Part shown: piece after piece, positions 1 to 11,289 of the stretch
Numbering within the stretch: the stretch's first letter is position 1
Layout of the letters: each line of letters begins with the position of its first letter
Made by a program: the position numbers and the translations under genes
Source of the DNA: Ashinkailepas kermadecensis
Taxonomy: Eukaryota > Arthropoda > Thecostraca > Neolepadidae
Reading direction: 5' to 3'
NCBI GenBank assembly: GCA_034440615.1
Contig: JAOTOM010004749.1
Location: 310,001 to 374,000 of the forward strand
DNA: 64,000 nucleotides
The notes under the pieces: model-generated
What the model was told of the DNA's origin: nothing
The model's database searches: none
Seen by the model: the letters and a program-made list of their open reading frames with translations, nothing else

Positions 1-489
1 ACGGGGAGACCTTTGTGGGCCAGCGCTCTATAAGGACGACGGGGAGACCTTTGCGGCCAGCGCTCTATCGAAGCGACTCGAACCCGTGGTGCCCAGACGG
101 GGAGACCTTTGTGGGCCAGCGCTCTATCGAAGGACTCGACGTGGTGCCCGACGCCTTTGGCCAGCGCTCTATCGAAGCGACTCGAACCCGTGGTGCCCAG
201 ACGGGGAGACCTTTGTGGGCCAGCGCTCTATCGAAGCGACTCGAACCCGTGGTGCCCAGACGGGGAGACCTTTGCCGGCCAGCGCTCTATCGAAGCGACT
301 CGAACCCGTGGTGCCCAGACGGGGAGACCTTTGCCGGCCAGCGCTCTATCGAAGCGACTCGAACCCGTGGTGCCCAGACGGGGAGACCTTTGCCGGCCAG
401 CGCTCTATCGAAGCGACTCGAACCCGTGGTGCCCAGACGGGGAGACCTTTGCCGGCCAGCGCTTTATCCACTGAGCCAGCCAGGCGGCG
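1..489 (-). repeat. 59-bp satellite derived from a SINE tRNA-like head
   Basis: About eight tandem units with a 59-bp period, the first few shortened by deletions; the array runs off the left edge. Read on the minus strand each unit carries a Pol III box B (GGTTCGAGTC) and the second half of a box A (GATAGAGCG). Only the outermost unit, at about 455-489, keeps a full box-A-like D-arm (TGGCTCAGTGGATAAAGCG). The unit shares AGCGCTGGCC, GGTCTCCCC and GGTTCGAG in the same order with the heads of the SINEs at 28490-28862 and 44636-44985. The array therefore appears to be an expansion of that SINE's tRNA-related head. Open frames across it are repeat by-products. Confidence 0.85.
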
Positions 490-3400
490 TTTCATTGATA
501 TATCAATGTCCAATCATCAAACTTTCATACAATTCAGATTATTGCAATCACGCTGTTAGAAATTAGCTTGTGGACATACTATCTATAATCACATTCAGCA
601 AGCCATCAATCCAACTGCAGCTTAATTCTTACATAGACAGATATCTGCAGACCCATTATGGAGGTATATATGGCGCACAATAGTCCCACATATATAGTAA
701 GCCAAATCAACTGGTAACTCACGATCCAATAACAACATGTAATCCGCAATACAAGGTATGCATTATACTTGTTGTTCAGGAAAACCATACCATTGCATTC
801 CCTGGCCATTTCAAATGAGCTTGTAGAATACTACAGCGATAAGTAAGCAGTGTCACCGAAACCGGCGCACATGTTGCTTGTAAACGAAACAAGTCGTGAC
901 GAAACTGTCTCTGATGTCATCTTGGGTTTGGCAGAGGTCCAAATTGATACAAAATTTCGCGACGCACGTACATGGGTACTTAATCTGCTTCTCAATAAAT
1001 ATATTAATGTAATCTCCGCATGTGATTCGAAGGAGAGCAATGCACATGTAAGAGATGGAAGCTAGTGCTGACACCTGCAAACTAAGCCTTTTAAATATTA
1101 TGTGAATTAGCGTTCTCGCGCTTGTAAGTGTATTTCGATTGGGAATAGCATGATAACGGTAACATTAATTTACTACGTAACTATACAGAGGAACACACTG
1201 GTAGTGCCAACGCTCTTACAGAGCTAATTGTTTAGCATTCAGATCACTGGGGCAGCTAGCATGCTGCGCTTTATTGGCACATTCGATGAGTCATGATATC
1301 GTAATCATTACCACCAAAATGAAGTGCACTAATCAGATACACTAGATGCTAAATTTATCGCAATAAATTTATATTAAAACAAGTGGCAAAATTATATTTC
1401 GCTAGGCGTTTCAATGATATTTTTGCTTCTTCGCATTGAAAGTAAACTGGAAAGAAAAATATGCTGCCATTGTTAAAAATAGCGCAGCATAGTCAAATTC
1501 GAAGCAGTCGGAGACGAATGAACCATTGTTCTTTAATATACTCTGGAATGAACCATTGTCTGTGCAAGCGGTAAGGGACGCCATGTAACTCCAACGGAAA
1601 TGAGTTGAAACGGGGTATTTACGGCGTAAAACAGAAGCTAAATACTAGTTTCATAGGCAGAGGAAGTCCATGACAATGACTGTCATGAATAATGCCGTGA
1701 ACATGTCATGATTAATAAAAATAAGCACATCACCATGAACTGGTGGCAGGATGTACCGGTACGAGGTACCTCCTACCTACCTTCGTACAAACCTCAACCT
1801 ATGGCTTTTCTTCATTGAGTGTGCAGCTTCCTAGCTTGGTGCCCAGATGAGCACTGCAAGTCATGTGCATGTCAAACCGACTGAACTGAATCGAACTACT
1901 AACTTTAGGTTGATGCTTTTATGCTTTAAATGAAATGGTTATAACTCTGGCATGACCCATATCTTCTTGTGCATTGAACCTGGTAGTTGTCTATAATTAT
2001 TTTAGCTAAATACCTATTTTGTTCAAGATAGTGACACTCATTTGCATGTGAACATGGTGGATATTTTTCATATGCCATTTTGAAGCTCCTGTTGTTGCAT
2101 TTACCTTATTTGATTCCTTGGTAGTCGTGCTGTTTCATTTATGCTTTGTTCATTCTCATGCACCATAAGCTAGCATAGGTTAGAGGACTGCCCATTCTGC
2201 TCTAAAGTGAAATTGTTATGATTGGTAAGATATCGTGCTGCTAATGAAAATCGTAATCCACATTTCACACCAAATGGTCATTTAGGTTTCTTATTTGTCT
2301 TGTTAGCTAAGATATTGTATAGTATTCATAGTCTGCATGCTATTGTTTACTGCAACCAATCACGCGATGACTATTTTATGTTTTTGAAAAAAGGATTATA
2401 TCACGGATGGATATCTGAATCTGGTACGGGTATGTTTGCGGATTGGTTTGGTTCATACGAATATGGATTGCACCGTATTTGAAAGTGTCAATCCGTGTTA
2501 GGCTCCAAGTTAATCCATGGTAGTTCTGGTTCTCCCGGCAAACAGAGGATTATGCGATTATGGATTGAAGGGGAGGGGTAAGCATTACGAGCGAGGACAA
2601 AACTCGAGCGAGACCACCCGGGTAGACACGACAAAATTGCTCGTCATCGACCCGACGAAATCCAATCGAACAGCCGCGCTTCTGAAATCTTCGTCAACTT
2701 TTTTCGATTGATAAATATTTATAAATCCTATATCCGTCGCTCAGGATTAGAGATGCTCTCCAAATTTGATCTTAGCAGCTTTCTTCCTTCCAGGTACTGG
2801 CATTCTTTGTTCAAATAAAATGTTGTATGGTGTAGTCTGACAGGGCCGCCTGGACCGGCCCGACTCCGGAGATCGTCGCTGGTACGGTCACATCATACCA
2901 CGTGACTGGCGAAGCCACCTGGGCCCAGATATAAGCAAAACCTGCTACTCGACTACGGGCGTAGGTGTCAGAAATCGGAAAATTAACCGAGGTTATAGTG
3001 GAACCTTATGGTAGTGTATAAGCCGGTGTATAATATGGTAGTGTATATACCGGTGGATCCAAAAACTTTCATCGCTGAGGGACATTTCCATGGCGGGGCG
3101 CCTCATTATGGATCGAAAAATTGCAGAGTCATACCGAGAGTTGAGCTCCTTAACTCAAAATGCATCCTTTTGACAGCTATTTATGTCATCGAATGCAAAA
3201 TTGATCATCCGATCGTTGCATACCCATCTTGCCATCAACTGTTTCTTCGTTCACTGAAACATCGACGAGTTCTGTCCACTGATGCTGATGTTTCGGGCGA
3301 TCACCAGTTGAATAAAGCAGTATTGTGTTCAGCATTCTGCATGCAAGTCTGCCGCTTGGTGATTTGTTATGACGAAAATGGCGTATATGTGACTTTCACT

Positions 3401-5467
3401 TCGAAACGTCGCAAGCGAGGGACTTTCGCACCTTCGCATTGCTACCTCTCCAACCGGCTGATTGCGATCTAACTGACATGAATCGATAGCCAATCAATAG
3501 AGCGTTCATCACACAGATAGCACTTATAATTTCGAAATTCATAGGCGTTTACAGTACATATCTTCTCGGCCTTTGTCACCCCGTAACATACATGGCTTCC
3601 ACGTCCTATAACTTTGGCGAGTATGTGAAATTGATCACTAAGCTTAGCAACCAATTTCGAACGACCGTTGGCAAGATTACTTGTGAGGTTATAGTACTCC
3701 TGTTTTCCAGAGGCGTGCCCAAAGTAGGCAAGAACTGGGTTAAATAGTGTACCTCCGAGGTTCATGCAACTTGTGATGCTGAGGAACCATAGAGCTAAAT
3801 GTACGATTATGGGATATTTGACAATGTCTTTAATAACTTCGAAAGTACGCTTTGGTCAACAGCGACTCCAGGTGACTTTAGCAGGGGAAAAAGAAACACA
3901 GTTGTCTTCTTTCTGGTGTATTCAGTTGACTTAGGAAGTTATCTAAAACTTTGTAGCACATATTATAGGACTGTTGCGCTGAGTATCTCAAAGTTTGGAA
4001 CTTACATTCCTACCCGAGGCGGATGCAGAGCAGGTGGGAGAAGGGGGCTGGGTCGGATTTACGAGTTAATTTGCATTTGCATTGCATCCTAGCTTACGGA
4101 ATGCGGATGTTAATGAGGGGAGGGGTTGCTTTGAAAAACCTCCCCCGGCTCTGAGACGGTGGATTTGCCGGCCAGGCCGATGACGGATGGCTATGCGGGA
4201 GCACAAAACATGTCCCGGCTATTGAAGTACAAACACATACATCCTCACGGTAAGGTTATAACTTTTTTTAAAGCAGCCTAAGTGATAGAACTTCGGAAAA
4301 TGTGACATTTTTTTCATGGATAGGAGGACCCCCTCCAACCTTTGGCCAGAAGCGTTCTGCCGCCCGTGATTAAAACTCTAAGCGTATTGGCTTTATTCGA
4401 CAACTGAAAAAATATCATTTATCGCATCGGAATCATTTGGTTATCCTCAAGTTCAACCATCGGTGCGTTGTTACCTAACATTAACTTATTTACAGCTGAA
4501 CACATTTACTGAAATGCATGTTCATAAATATCGTAAATTCCTTGCTATTTATTCCACTATTATCATTGAAAAGCTGACAATGGGATAATGTGATGACTGC
4601 CGGGATATTATCTGTTTTTAGTTCACCTATTATTCGGTGTCGAACAGGTAATTGAACGTGAAATTGCATAAATTTGCACGCAGTGGTTTGCACTAGCCTG
4701 CTATTCCATAAGTACGATGGTGACCGCAAACTGAACATTCTCAGCAATATTTCATGACTGTAGTCGTGACGAAAAATGCGTTATCTCTTGTTGCAAGCTC
4801 AACACCCCTCCCGCTGTTTTGCACTGGCAGCTTTCCATCTGGCAGCCGTGAAGCTCTGGAACCTACAAGTCTGCCATCATTGGGCTGAGAAGGCATCAAC
4901 GTTGTCATTTTACTACTTTTATTTCGATGCAAGATTATCAAACAGCGTCGTGTTAAATGACGTCATGAAAGCAAAACGACTGTGTGATCCGTTTCAATGT
5001 GATCAATACCTATCCCTTTGTTCGTCGCTGTTTTCTGCTCTGCTACTCCACACTTGCTAGGTGTTTGGCTATGCCAAAATAGCAGCATTCAGCTAGTGAC
5101 TTTATAATTGATTGACGTTAATCATGACCATTTTCGAATGGCGTGTTCAACGAAGCTGAATCGTGACTAATGTGTGGGAAAATTCTGCAATGTGTTACCC
5201 ACATCAATGCTTGGACCCGGTGACGACCTCGTTCGTCATGCACCATACAGGTGTATTGTTGGCAATGAGCGTACAAGGTAACGCCCTGATACAGAGTGAA
5301 GTTTATACGATTTATTTCATGCACGATTGAGTGCAAGGGGAGATCAGCAACCTGTTGGTTGGATATATTGCGATCGTGTCTGATGTGGACGCAGCGTGCC
5401 CCCCGAGAAATACACTTTACCCAGCGAGAACGTTTGAATTTGCACCACACCAAGCTAGAAACTTTTG
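490..5467. other. No recognisable gene or repeat array
   Basis: About 5 kb of mixed-composition DNA with many stops in all frames. A perfect 16-bp palindrome (CATTGATATATCAATG) lies at about 493-508, just outside the satellite. A short duplicated phrase (GAATGAACCATTGT) occurs near 1516 and 1546. The longest frame, 3008-3472, is listed separately. I see no domain, SINE box or inverted terminal repeat here. Confidence 0.6.
3008..3472 (+). CDS. Hypothetical open frame, 154 codons, unrecognised
   Basis: This is the longest non-repetitive frame of the left 5 kb. It starts at an ATG at 3008 and ends at TAA. It opens with a near-duplicated phrase (MVVYKPVYN, then MVVYIPVDP), which reflects a short DNA duplication (ATGGTAGTGTATA at about 3008 and 3035). 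No domain, signal peptide, membrane segment or cysteine framework is evident, although a basic patch (SKRRKRG) lies near the end. There is no GC-rich third-position bias and no obvious splice site. A chance frame is the more likely explanation. Confidence 0.08.
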   Translation: MVVYKPVYNMVVYIPVDPKTFIAEGHFHGGAPHYGSKNCRVIPRVELLNSKCILLTAIYVIECKIDHPIVAYPSCHQLFLRSLKHRRVLSTDADVSGDHQLNKAVLCSAFCMQVCRLVICYDENGVYVTFTSKRRKRGTFAPSHCYLSNRLIAI

Positions 5468-7290
5468 TCGCGCTTCGCGCACCGACATCGTTGCCCATTG
5501 AATTATATTTGTTTGGAGCCACCCCCACTTTCACAAAATCCTGACTACGCTTCTGCTCCAACCAGATGTAAGTGTCTGACACGTGAAGTGCCATGTGAGC
5601 TGTGTATCATGTAAGTACATGTACTGACATGTGAAGTGTCATGTGAGCTGTGTATCATGTAAGTACATGTACTGACATGTGAAGTGTCCTGTGAGCTGTG
5701 TATCATGTAAGTACATGTACTGACATGTGAAGTGTCCTGTGAGCTGTGTATCATGTAAGTACATGTACTGACATGTGAAGTGTCCTGTGAGCTGTGTATC
5801 ATGTAAGTACATGTACTGACATGTGAAGTGTCCTGTGAGCTGTGTATCATGTAAGTACATGTACTGACATGTGAAGTGTCCTGTGAGCTGTGTATCATGT
5901 AAGTACATGTACTGACATGTGAAGTGTCCTGTGAGCTGTGTATCATGTAAGTACATGTACTGACATGTGAAGTGTCCTGTGAGCTGTGTATCATGTAAGT
6001 ACATGTACTGACATGTGAGTGTCCTGTGAGCTGTGTATCATGTAAGTACATGTACTGACACGTGAAGTGTCCTGTGAGCTGTGTATCATGTAAGTACATG
6101 TACTGACACGTGAAGTGTCATGTGAGCTGTGTATCATGTAAGTACATGTACTGACATGTGAAGTGTCCTGTGAGCTGTGTATCATGTAAGTACATGTACT
6201 GACATGTGAAGTGTCCTGTGAGCTGTGTATCATGTAGTACATGTACTGACACGTGAAGTGTCCTGTGAGCTGTGTATCATGTAAGTACATGTACTGACAC
6301 GTGAAGTGTCATGTGAGCTGTGTATCATGTAAGTACATGTACTGACATGTGAAGTGTCCTGTGAGCTGTGTATCATGTAAGTACATGTACTGACACGTGA
6401 AGTGTCATGTGAGCTGTGTATCATGTAAGTACATGTACTGACATGTGAAGTGTCCTGTGAGCTGTGTATCATGTAAGTACATGTACTGACATGTATATCC
6501 GGTAAACGGAATATATTGCTATTGCTATCATTGCAGTGTTATTTACACGATGGCATGTCCCAGAGCTGCTGAATTCCGTTTAGCTGATTCACATCGGCCC
6601 ACTAGTATCCTAGCCATGCATTTTTGATAAGGTTGGCCTGATACGATCTTGACCTTCCTACTTACATCACCAGGTGACATCTGCAAAGTTGGCCGTACAG
6701 CAGATGCCTGCAGCACATGTGAATAACACATACATATTGGATGATCTTGCTTTCCATGACAATCCAATAGGACGTACATCCAATGCAATAGTACATCCAT
6801 TCGCTTGAATCACCACCAAGGTCTCCCATTTGACCTTGACATCACATGACATATAGCCAAACAACGGCGTTTGCTCACGTGTTTAATATTCGAAATTACG
6901 GCTAAGCACTCCCACTTCACACTTGGACGGATCAAATAGAATGATGCGGCACACTTGACATTTGGTACCTACTTACGCAGCATGCTTAATCAGTGCGCAA
7001 TGACTTTCCACCACGAAATAAAATGTTGAATCCAATACGTTGCCAAGAGAGTTACATATTCAAATGTTTCACATTTTATAGTTTTGACCTTGACCTGTGA
7101 CGTTAATACGATCCTAAAACGTAATTTCTCATGTACTCGCAGACAGCACGCCACGAGGCTATCGGTTGCCGTTTACATTTTTGTTCGGCCCAGCCATTCT
7201 TGAGATAAGCAGGGGTCCATATTTGCCCCCCCGGTCAATGGTTTACGTCTGAGGAGCCCGGTCAATGTCGGGCTAAGTGAACATCCTTAA
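5468..7290 (+). mobile_element. Dispersed repeat family F1, copy A (expanded)
   Basis: This region aligns along its length, with gaps, to 27330-28390. Shared landmarks in order are CGCGCTTCGCGC at the left end, AGATGTAAGTGTCTGA, GCATGTCCCAGAGCTG, TTTTTGATAAGGTTGGCCTG, GCTTAATCAGTGCGCAATGA, TTTGACCTTGACCTGTG and a right end of GTCAATG then TAAGTGAA. Neither copy encodes a recognisable protein, so the family is an unclassified non-autonomous element or a decayed relic. Copy A is longer because one internal segment has become the 48-bp array at 5576-6494. Strand is arbitrary and matches copy B. Confidence 0.75.
5576..6494. repeat. 48-bp minisatellite, about 19 copies
   Basis: Units of 48 bp are nearly identical, differing mainly by C/T in TGACA(C/T)GTG and A/C in GTGTC(A/C)TGTGAG. 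Each unit contains the perfect palindrome AGTACATGTACT. Two units lack one or two bases (near 6017 and 6236). Because 48 is divisible by three and the unit has no stop, the minus strand stays open in several frames with 16-residue repeats (YLHDTQLTGHFTCQYM and alternatives). These frames are not evidence of a gene. Confidence 0.95.
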
Positions 7291-8817
7291 ATAGAAAATC
7301 ACAGGTAGCTTGTTTTCAATTCGATATTTTGTATTCATTCATTTGGCTGTAACTTGAATGTGTGAAAATTTCACACTGCTTACATGCACGATGAAGTACT
7401 CAAATATGCCTATGTCGAGCCTTGTGTTCGGCACAGGCATACTGGTATTTGACTATGTCGAGACCAACCGTTATCGATCATAGTGAATTGGCTCTAGATG
7501 CTTATTAAAGTGCACATTGATGCTAGTTACATGCAATTCGTCTGCACAATGCCTCCGCGAGTCCCACTCTTCTGACTCCTGAACACGCTACTGATTGGCG
7601 GAATCATCGTGCGATCAAGCGCAAATTGCCCAGCCATTTAATCAGAAGCCGTCTATCGTATATCACTGTTCCATGCAGCATAATACTTGGTCATCAGCGC
7701 GCGACTTGGTCCGGAAAGAAGCGGTTCAGATGACGAGCTCGCTTCTCTCGTCAGTCCACGCAGCAATCCCTGGCCGAGAAGCAGAGCATGTGACGGGCAC
7801 GCCTCCCTAACCATCCAACTGAGCCGCCTTAGTACAATTGGCAGGGAATGCTTTTGACGGAATGCAGGGAAGTAACAGTTGGGAAAATATATTACGCTTC
7901 GGAGGTTCTGGTCAAACTGTTCGGAAATGACCCGCAAAAAATTATCGTGCAGAGGTCGGACGGAAACCACACTCACCCCGCACAACAACATGAACAGTGG
8001 CTACATCCTAGAGAGTGAGGTAAGTGTGTGGAAAAGCGTGTTCTCAGTCGCATAGACTGGGGAATCCGCACAAAACGCGATAACAATTGAATATCAATCC
8101 ACGCTTAGAATGTGACGATTCAACTCTCATGCATTGTAAAGCTGCGCACCAATTGGCATGTGTGGGGTGGAGGTCACTTGCCCCATACGTACCCCCACTC
8201 TCTCCCGTTCATACAATACTGGTCGAGCGCTGTGCGATTAAATTCGCTACAAATGAAATACTCGTTCCTGCTGTCAGACAAAGTGTGTCCATTTGTGAAC
8301 ACATGCAACAATATAAACAATATATGGGGGCAGGCAAGTAAGAAGTGGCCAGGCTCCGCTAGCCCTGGCCGCAAGCGGTGCGCCGTACGACGGACGTGGA
8401 CGGTATTCCTTCCCCATCCGACCGCCCACTGCTGGTGTACGGAGCAAATGCTGGCGACTTGGCATTACTGACGGATTCCTGAGGCAGCCGGCAATTCGCA
8501 TCTGCTCAGCCCAGAATATCTGTAACACATGGGTTGCGGCGGCAGTTACGACCACAGGCCTCATGCAACCACACACTAACATTACGTAAGTTGGCTATTT
8601 TTAGAAACCTGTGAAGGATACAGCCGGGTCATCAATGCGCCTAATACATCTTTCTCGTCATAATTTCCCTTGAATTTTCTTGAACAGGTACAACATTTAT
8701 GTTTGGAGATTATGGGCAATATCTGTTCACGAAGTAAAAACGTAATTTAAGCAGAAATTCCTACGGACGATGGCATCCACCAATGGGACATAAAAACGGC
8801 ACAGGCGCTGTACCGAA
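7291..8817. other. No recognisable feature
   Basis: Unique-looking sequence between the F1 repeat and an AT microsatellite. Frames of 60-120 codons occur on both strands (for example minus 7653-7991 and plus 8112-8471). They overlap each other, match no family I know and show no codon bias. Confidence 0.55.
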
Positions 8818-8820
8818 ATG

Positions 8821-8888
<68 letters not shown>

Positions 8889-8901
8889 TATATATATCTA
8901 T

Positions 8902-8948
<47 letters not shown>

Positions 8949-9038
8949 ATATATATATATATATATGATATATATATATATATATGTATATATGATATAA
9001 GATATATATATATGATATGATATATATATATGTACATA

Positions 9039-9098
<60 letters not shown>
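8818..9098. repeat. AT microsatellite, interrupted
   Basis: About 280 bp of (AT)n broken by short interruptions (CTT, CTATCTTT, several GATATA and GTATA steps). The Tyr/Ile reading frames across it are artefacts. Confidence 0.98.
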
Positions 9099-9100
<2 letters not shown>

Positions 9101-9919
9101 TACTTAACCCTCGTAGTGCTGGGTGTCGGGACAACTTGACCACCTCCTCGGATTTTTCTAAGATAACTTACAATCCTTTCAAGAATTCGCATTAAAATTT
9201 GTCATACCTGCCCACCATTAATAGTCGCACATTGTGTCAAATAATTTAGGTTTTACTCTGTTGAAATACCGGAGTTAGGGCAGGTCCAGGTCAGGTCACA
9301 TCATTGTTTCAACGTGGTTTTACATGCACACCGAAACTTTTCGCATACAATAACCCACACGATGCAGCGAAAGTGAAGCATGAGTGCATATACACTTATG
9401 AAGTAAAGATGCGCTACGAAAAGTAACCTCAGGTGAGGTCGTGACGCTAAACGAATGTTGAAAGTGTAAAAACAATGCATTCCTTGCATGAATATATGAC
9501 TATTTAATACTTTTGACAGATATGCTGACATCAACATATGGACATATGTAAAAGCATGCACGCTTCGCACGCTGATAAGCATTCTCAAACTTTATTATTC
9601 TGCTTCTCGGGGTACGGGAAGCTTGGACGTTACCAACACACAACCATTCGTAACCGAATGGTTGTGTGCTCGAGGCTCTCCGACCGCGAGGAATTCCGGC
9701 TCCTCGCACCCGTGAGAAAGTGGCGACGTCATATAAAACGACCCAACCTTGTGTCGTAAACCAGCCCAAGGTTTTCTATACCCCTCTCTTAATCATTCAA
9801 GCTTCACCGCACCGTCCAATTAATTTTGTCGAGCGTCCCCTACGTGTCATGGTCGCATCATGGTAGTGGTGATAAGCTATGGCTGACACACCGTCTGTCC
9901 TCCATCGTGAACGTTGTGC
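9099..9919. other. No gene seen; contains a hairpin
   Basis: Apart from the 14-bp inverted repeat at 9637-9668, nothing is recognised. Frames here are short and overlapping. Confidence 0.5.
9637..9668. repeat. Perfect 14-bp inverted repeat, 4-nt loop
   Basis: CACACAACCATTCG at 9637-9650 is followed by TAAC and then its exact reverse complement at 9655-9668. It could form a stem-loop in DNA or RNA. No U-run follows and no flanking target duplication is evident, so its role is unknown. Confidence 0.85.
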
Positions 9920-10034
9920 GGGCGTCACTATTCTAACCCGTACCGCTGCAGGCGGCCGACGTCTCTCGCACGGCTGCCGCGTGGCGCTGCGACGCTTCCG
10001 GCGCGTCGAGACGCTAGCGGCGCGGCGCGGCGCC

Positions 10035-10301
10035 ATGGAAGCTGCCATTAGCGTCGGCGTAACGGCGGCCGTATATCGACACTGGCGGCGCACCCGTTCA
10101 TTTTCGGCGCACTTTCGACGGGCGCACCACCTAATCACGCTGACCGCGCCGTGCCCGGCAACAACACTACTTTTTTATGCTGAGAACGAATTAGCATACC
10201 GACCAAATTCGACGCGGATGCACCAATTTAGTGAATTGTTCGCCGCAGCGTTTGGTGGTCATTCCGGACGAGCGGACCGCGTGGTGCCGGGGCGGGTCTA
10301 G
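10035..10301 (+). CDS. Candidate start in a CpG-rich island, unrecognised
   Basis: Sequence from about 9920 to 10310 is much richer in C+G and CpG than its surroundings, including a run of GGCGCGGCGCGGCGCC. Within it an ATG at 10035 has a near-ideal context (GGCGCCATGGAA) and opens 88 codons starting MEAAISVGVTAAVYRH, rich in Arg and Ala. The frame also extends upstream to 9879, and the minus strand is open over much of the island, as expected for GC-rich DNA. No domain is recognised. It may be a 5' exon or promoter island of a host gene, or simply compositional chance. Confidence 0.15.
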   Translation: MEAAISVGVTAAVYRHWRRTRSFSAHFRRAHHLITLTAPCPATTLLFYAENELAYRPNSTRMHQFSELFAAAFGGHSGRADRVVPGRV

Positions 10302-10310
10302 CGTGCCGGC

Positions 10311-11105
10311 ATTGTGTGCTCAGCGAGCTATTGAAATTTCACTGCGATGTAAACTTGCATGGGGTGAGCGGTGAAGGCGTGAATTCCCACGTATACCACA
10401 TAACTGTCGGACACGACGAAGGGAAGTCTCACAGCATGCCGACTGCTGTGCCGGAATGAACGCCTAACACGTGGGGAGCCCACCTCGTGGCGACTGGGAA
10501 TTCAACAGAAGTGCCCGGCACGTGGGGGGGGGGACGGCGAATCCGCCCCCCCTACTGGTGTTGACTGGAGTGTCGCACAGGTGAGCAGTCCGCCCCGCGC
10601 TGTCACTATGAGACCGACAATTCAGCCAATACCCGGATCAGATACAGAATGAATGCTGGTGGCCCACCCTTCTGGCAGGTGTCAGTTTGGGGGTGGTGAC
10701 TACTTCTGACAGGTGTCTGTCAGATCAATGGTGGCCGCCAATGCTGGCAGGTGTTTACCAGTTTGATGATAAGAGGTGCAAAAAAGTGCCCTCTTACCCT
10801 CCATGGAGGGTAGCAGATGTACCTGATAATGCAACTCCTTGGTAGCACAATCTTGTCGAGAACATTAGCAGTCTGCACTGTGTTAAAATGGATGTTTCAT
10901 GCAAATGAAGATGCTTACCATAACTGCATGTATTAACTTGGAACAAAATTGTAGCAGGTGTGGATCCATAAATTTTCAGTGAGTGGAGTAGCACCATTTC
11001 ATCGGAGGGCTACCACTGCGAAAGTCCCCGGAACTACGCATTCGGCAGAAAATCGTTGAACAGGGGAGGGGGTGCACTCAAGCATGCTGAAGTGGCGCCC
11101 TTTCG
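10311..11105. other. No gene seen
   Basis: Mixed sequence with a G-run at about 10525 and a loosely repeated CAGGTGT motif (10674-10760). No open frame of note and no recognised element. Confidence 0.5.
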
Positions 11106-11271
11106 TCTTGGGGTTCTTTTACGACGCATTCAACCGCTAGGTTATATAGCGTCGCCAACCTCTCACGCCGATTGGTCGCAGGTGGACTCGGTAAATGCCG
11201 TCGGTTGTGCGATTCGAACCCACAATCTTGCGATCAAGAGTCCGACGTTCTACCAACTGAGCTACCGCGGC
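11106..11271 (-). mobile_element. SINE with tRNA-Lys-like head (family SINE-L)
   Basis: Read on the minus strand, a 76-nt tRNA-like head (11271 to 11196) is followed by a tRNA-unrelated body: GTCCACCTGCGACCAATCGG, then GTGAGAGGTTGG, GACGC and ACCTAGC, ending near GCGTCG. The same body, without the head, occurs on the plus strand at 36508-36590. The shared body identifies an interspersed family and not an isolated tRNA gene. The 3' end beyond about 11106 differs between the copies. Confidence 0.75.
11196..11271 (-). pseudogene. tRNA-Lys(CUU)-like SINE head
   Basis: The minus strand folds to tRNA geometry up to position 65. The D-arm region is TAGCTCAGTTGGTAGAAC (a box A match), the anticodon loop is CTCTTGA with U33 and anticodon CUU, and the T-arm is GTGGGTTCGAATCGCAC (a box B match). 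The anticodon stem has two mismatches, the T-stem has one, and the acceptor strands GCCGCGG and AACCGAC do not pair. It is therefore a tRNA-derived promoter head and not a working tRNA. Confidence 0.6.
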
Positions 11272-11289
11272 CCCGCCTTTCGACTTGGG

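Noticed and set aside
11196..11271. Functional tRNA-Lys gene
   Set aside because: Acceptor strands do not pair, the anticodon stem and T-stem have mismatches, and the downstream body is shared with another locus, so it is a SINE head.
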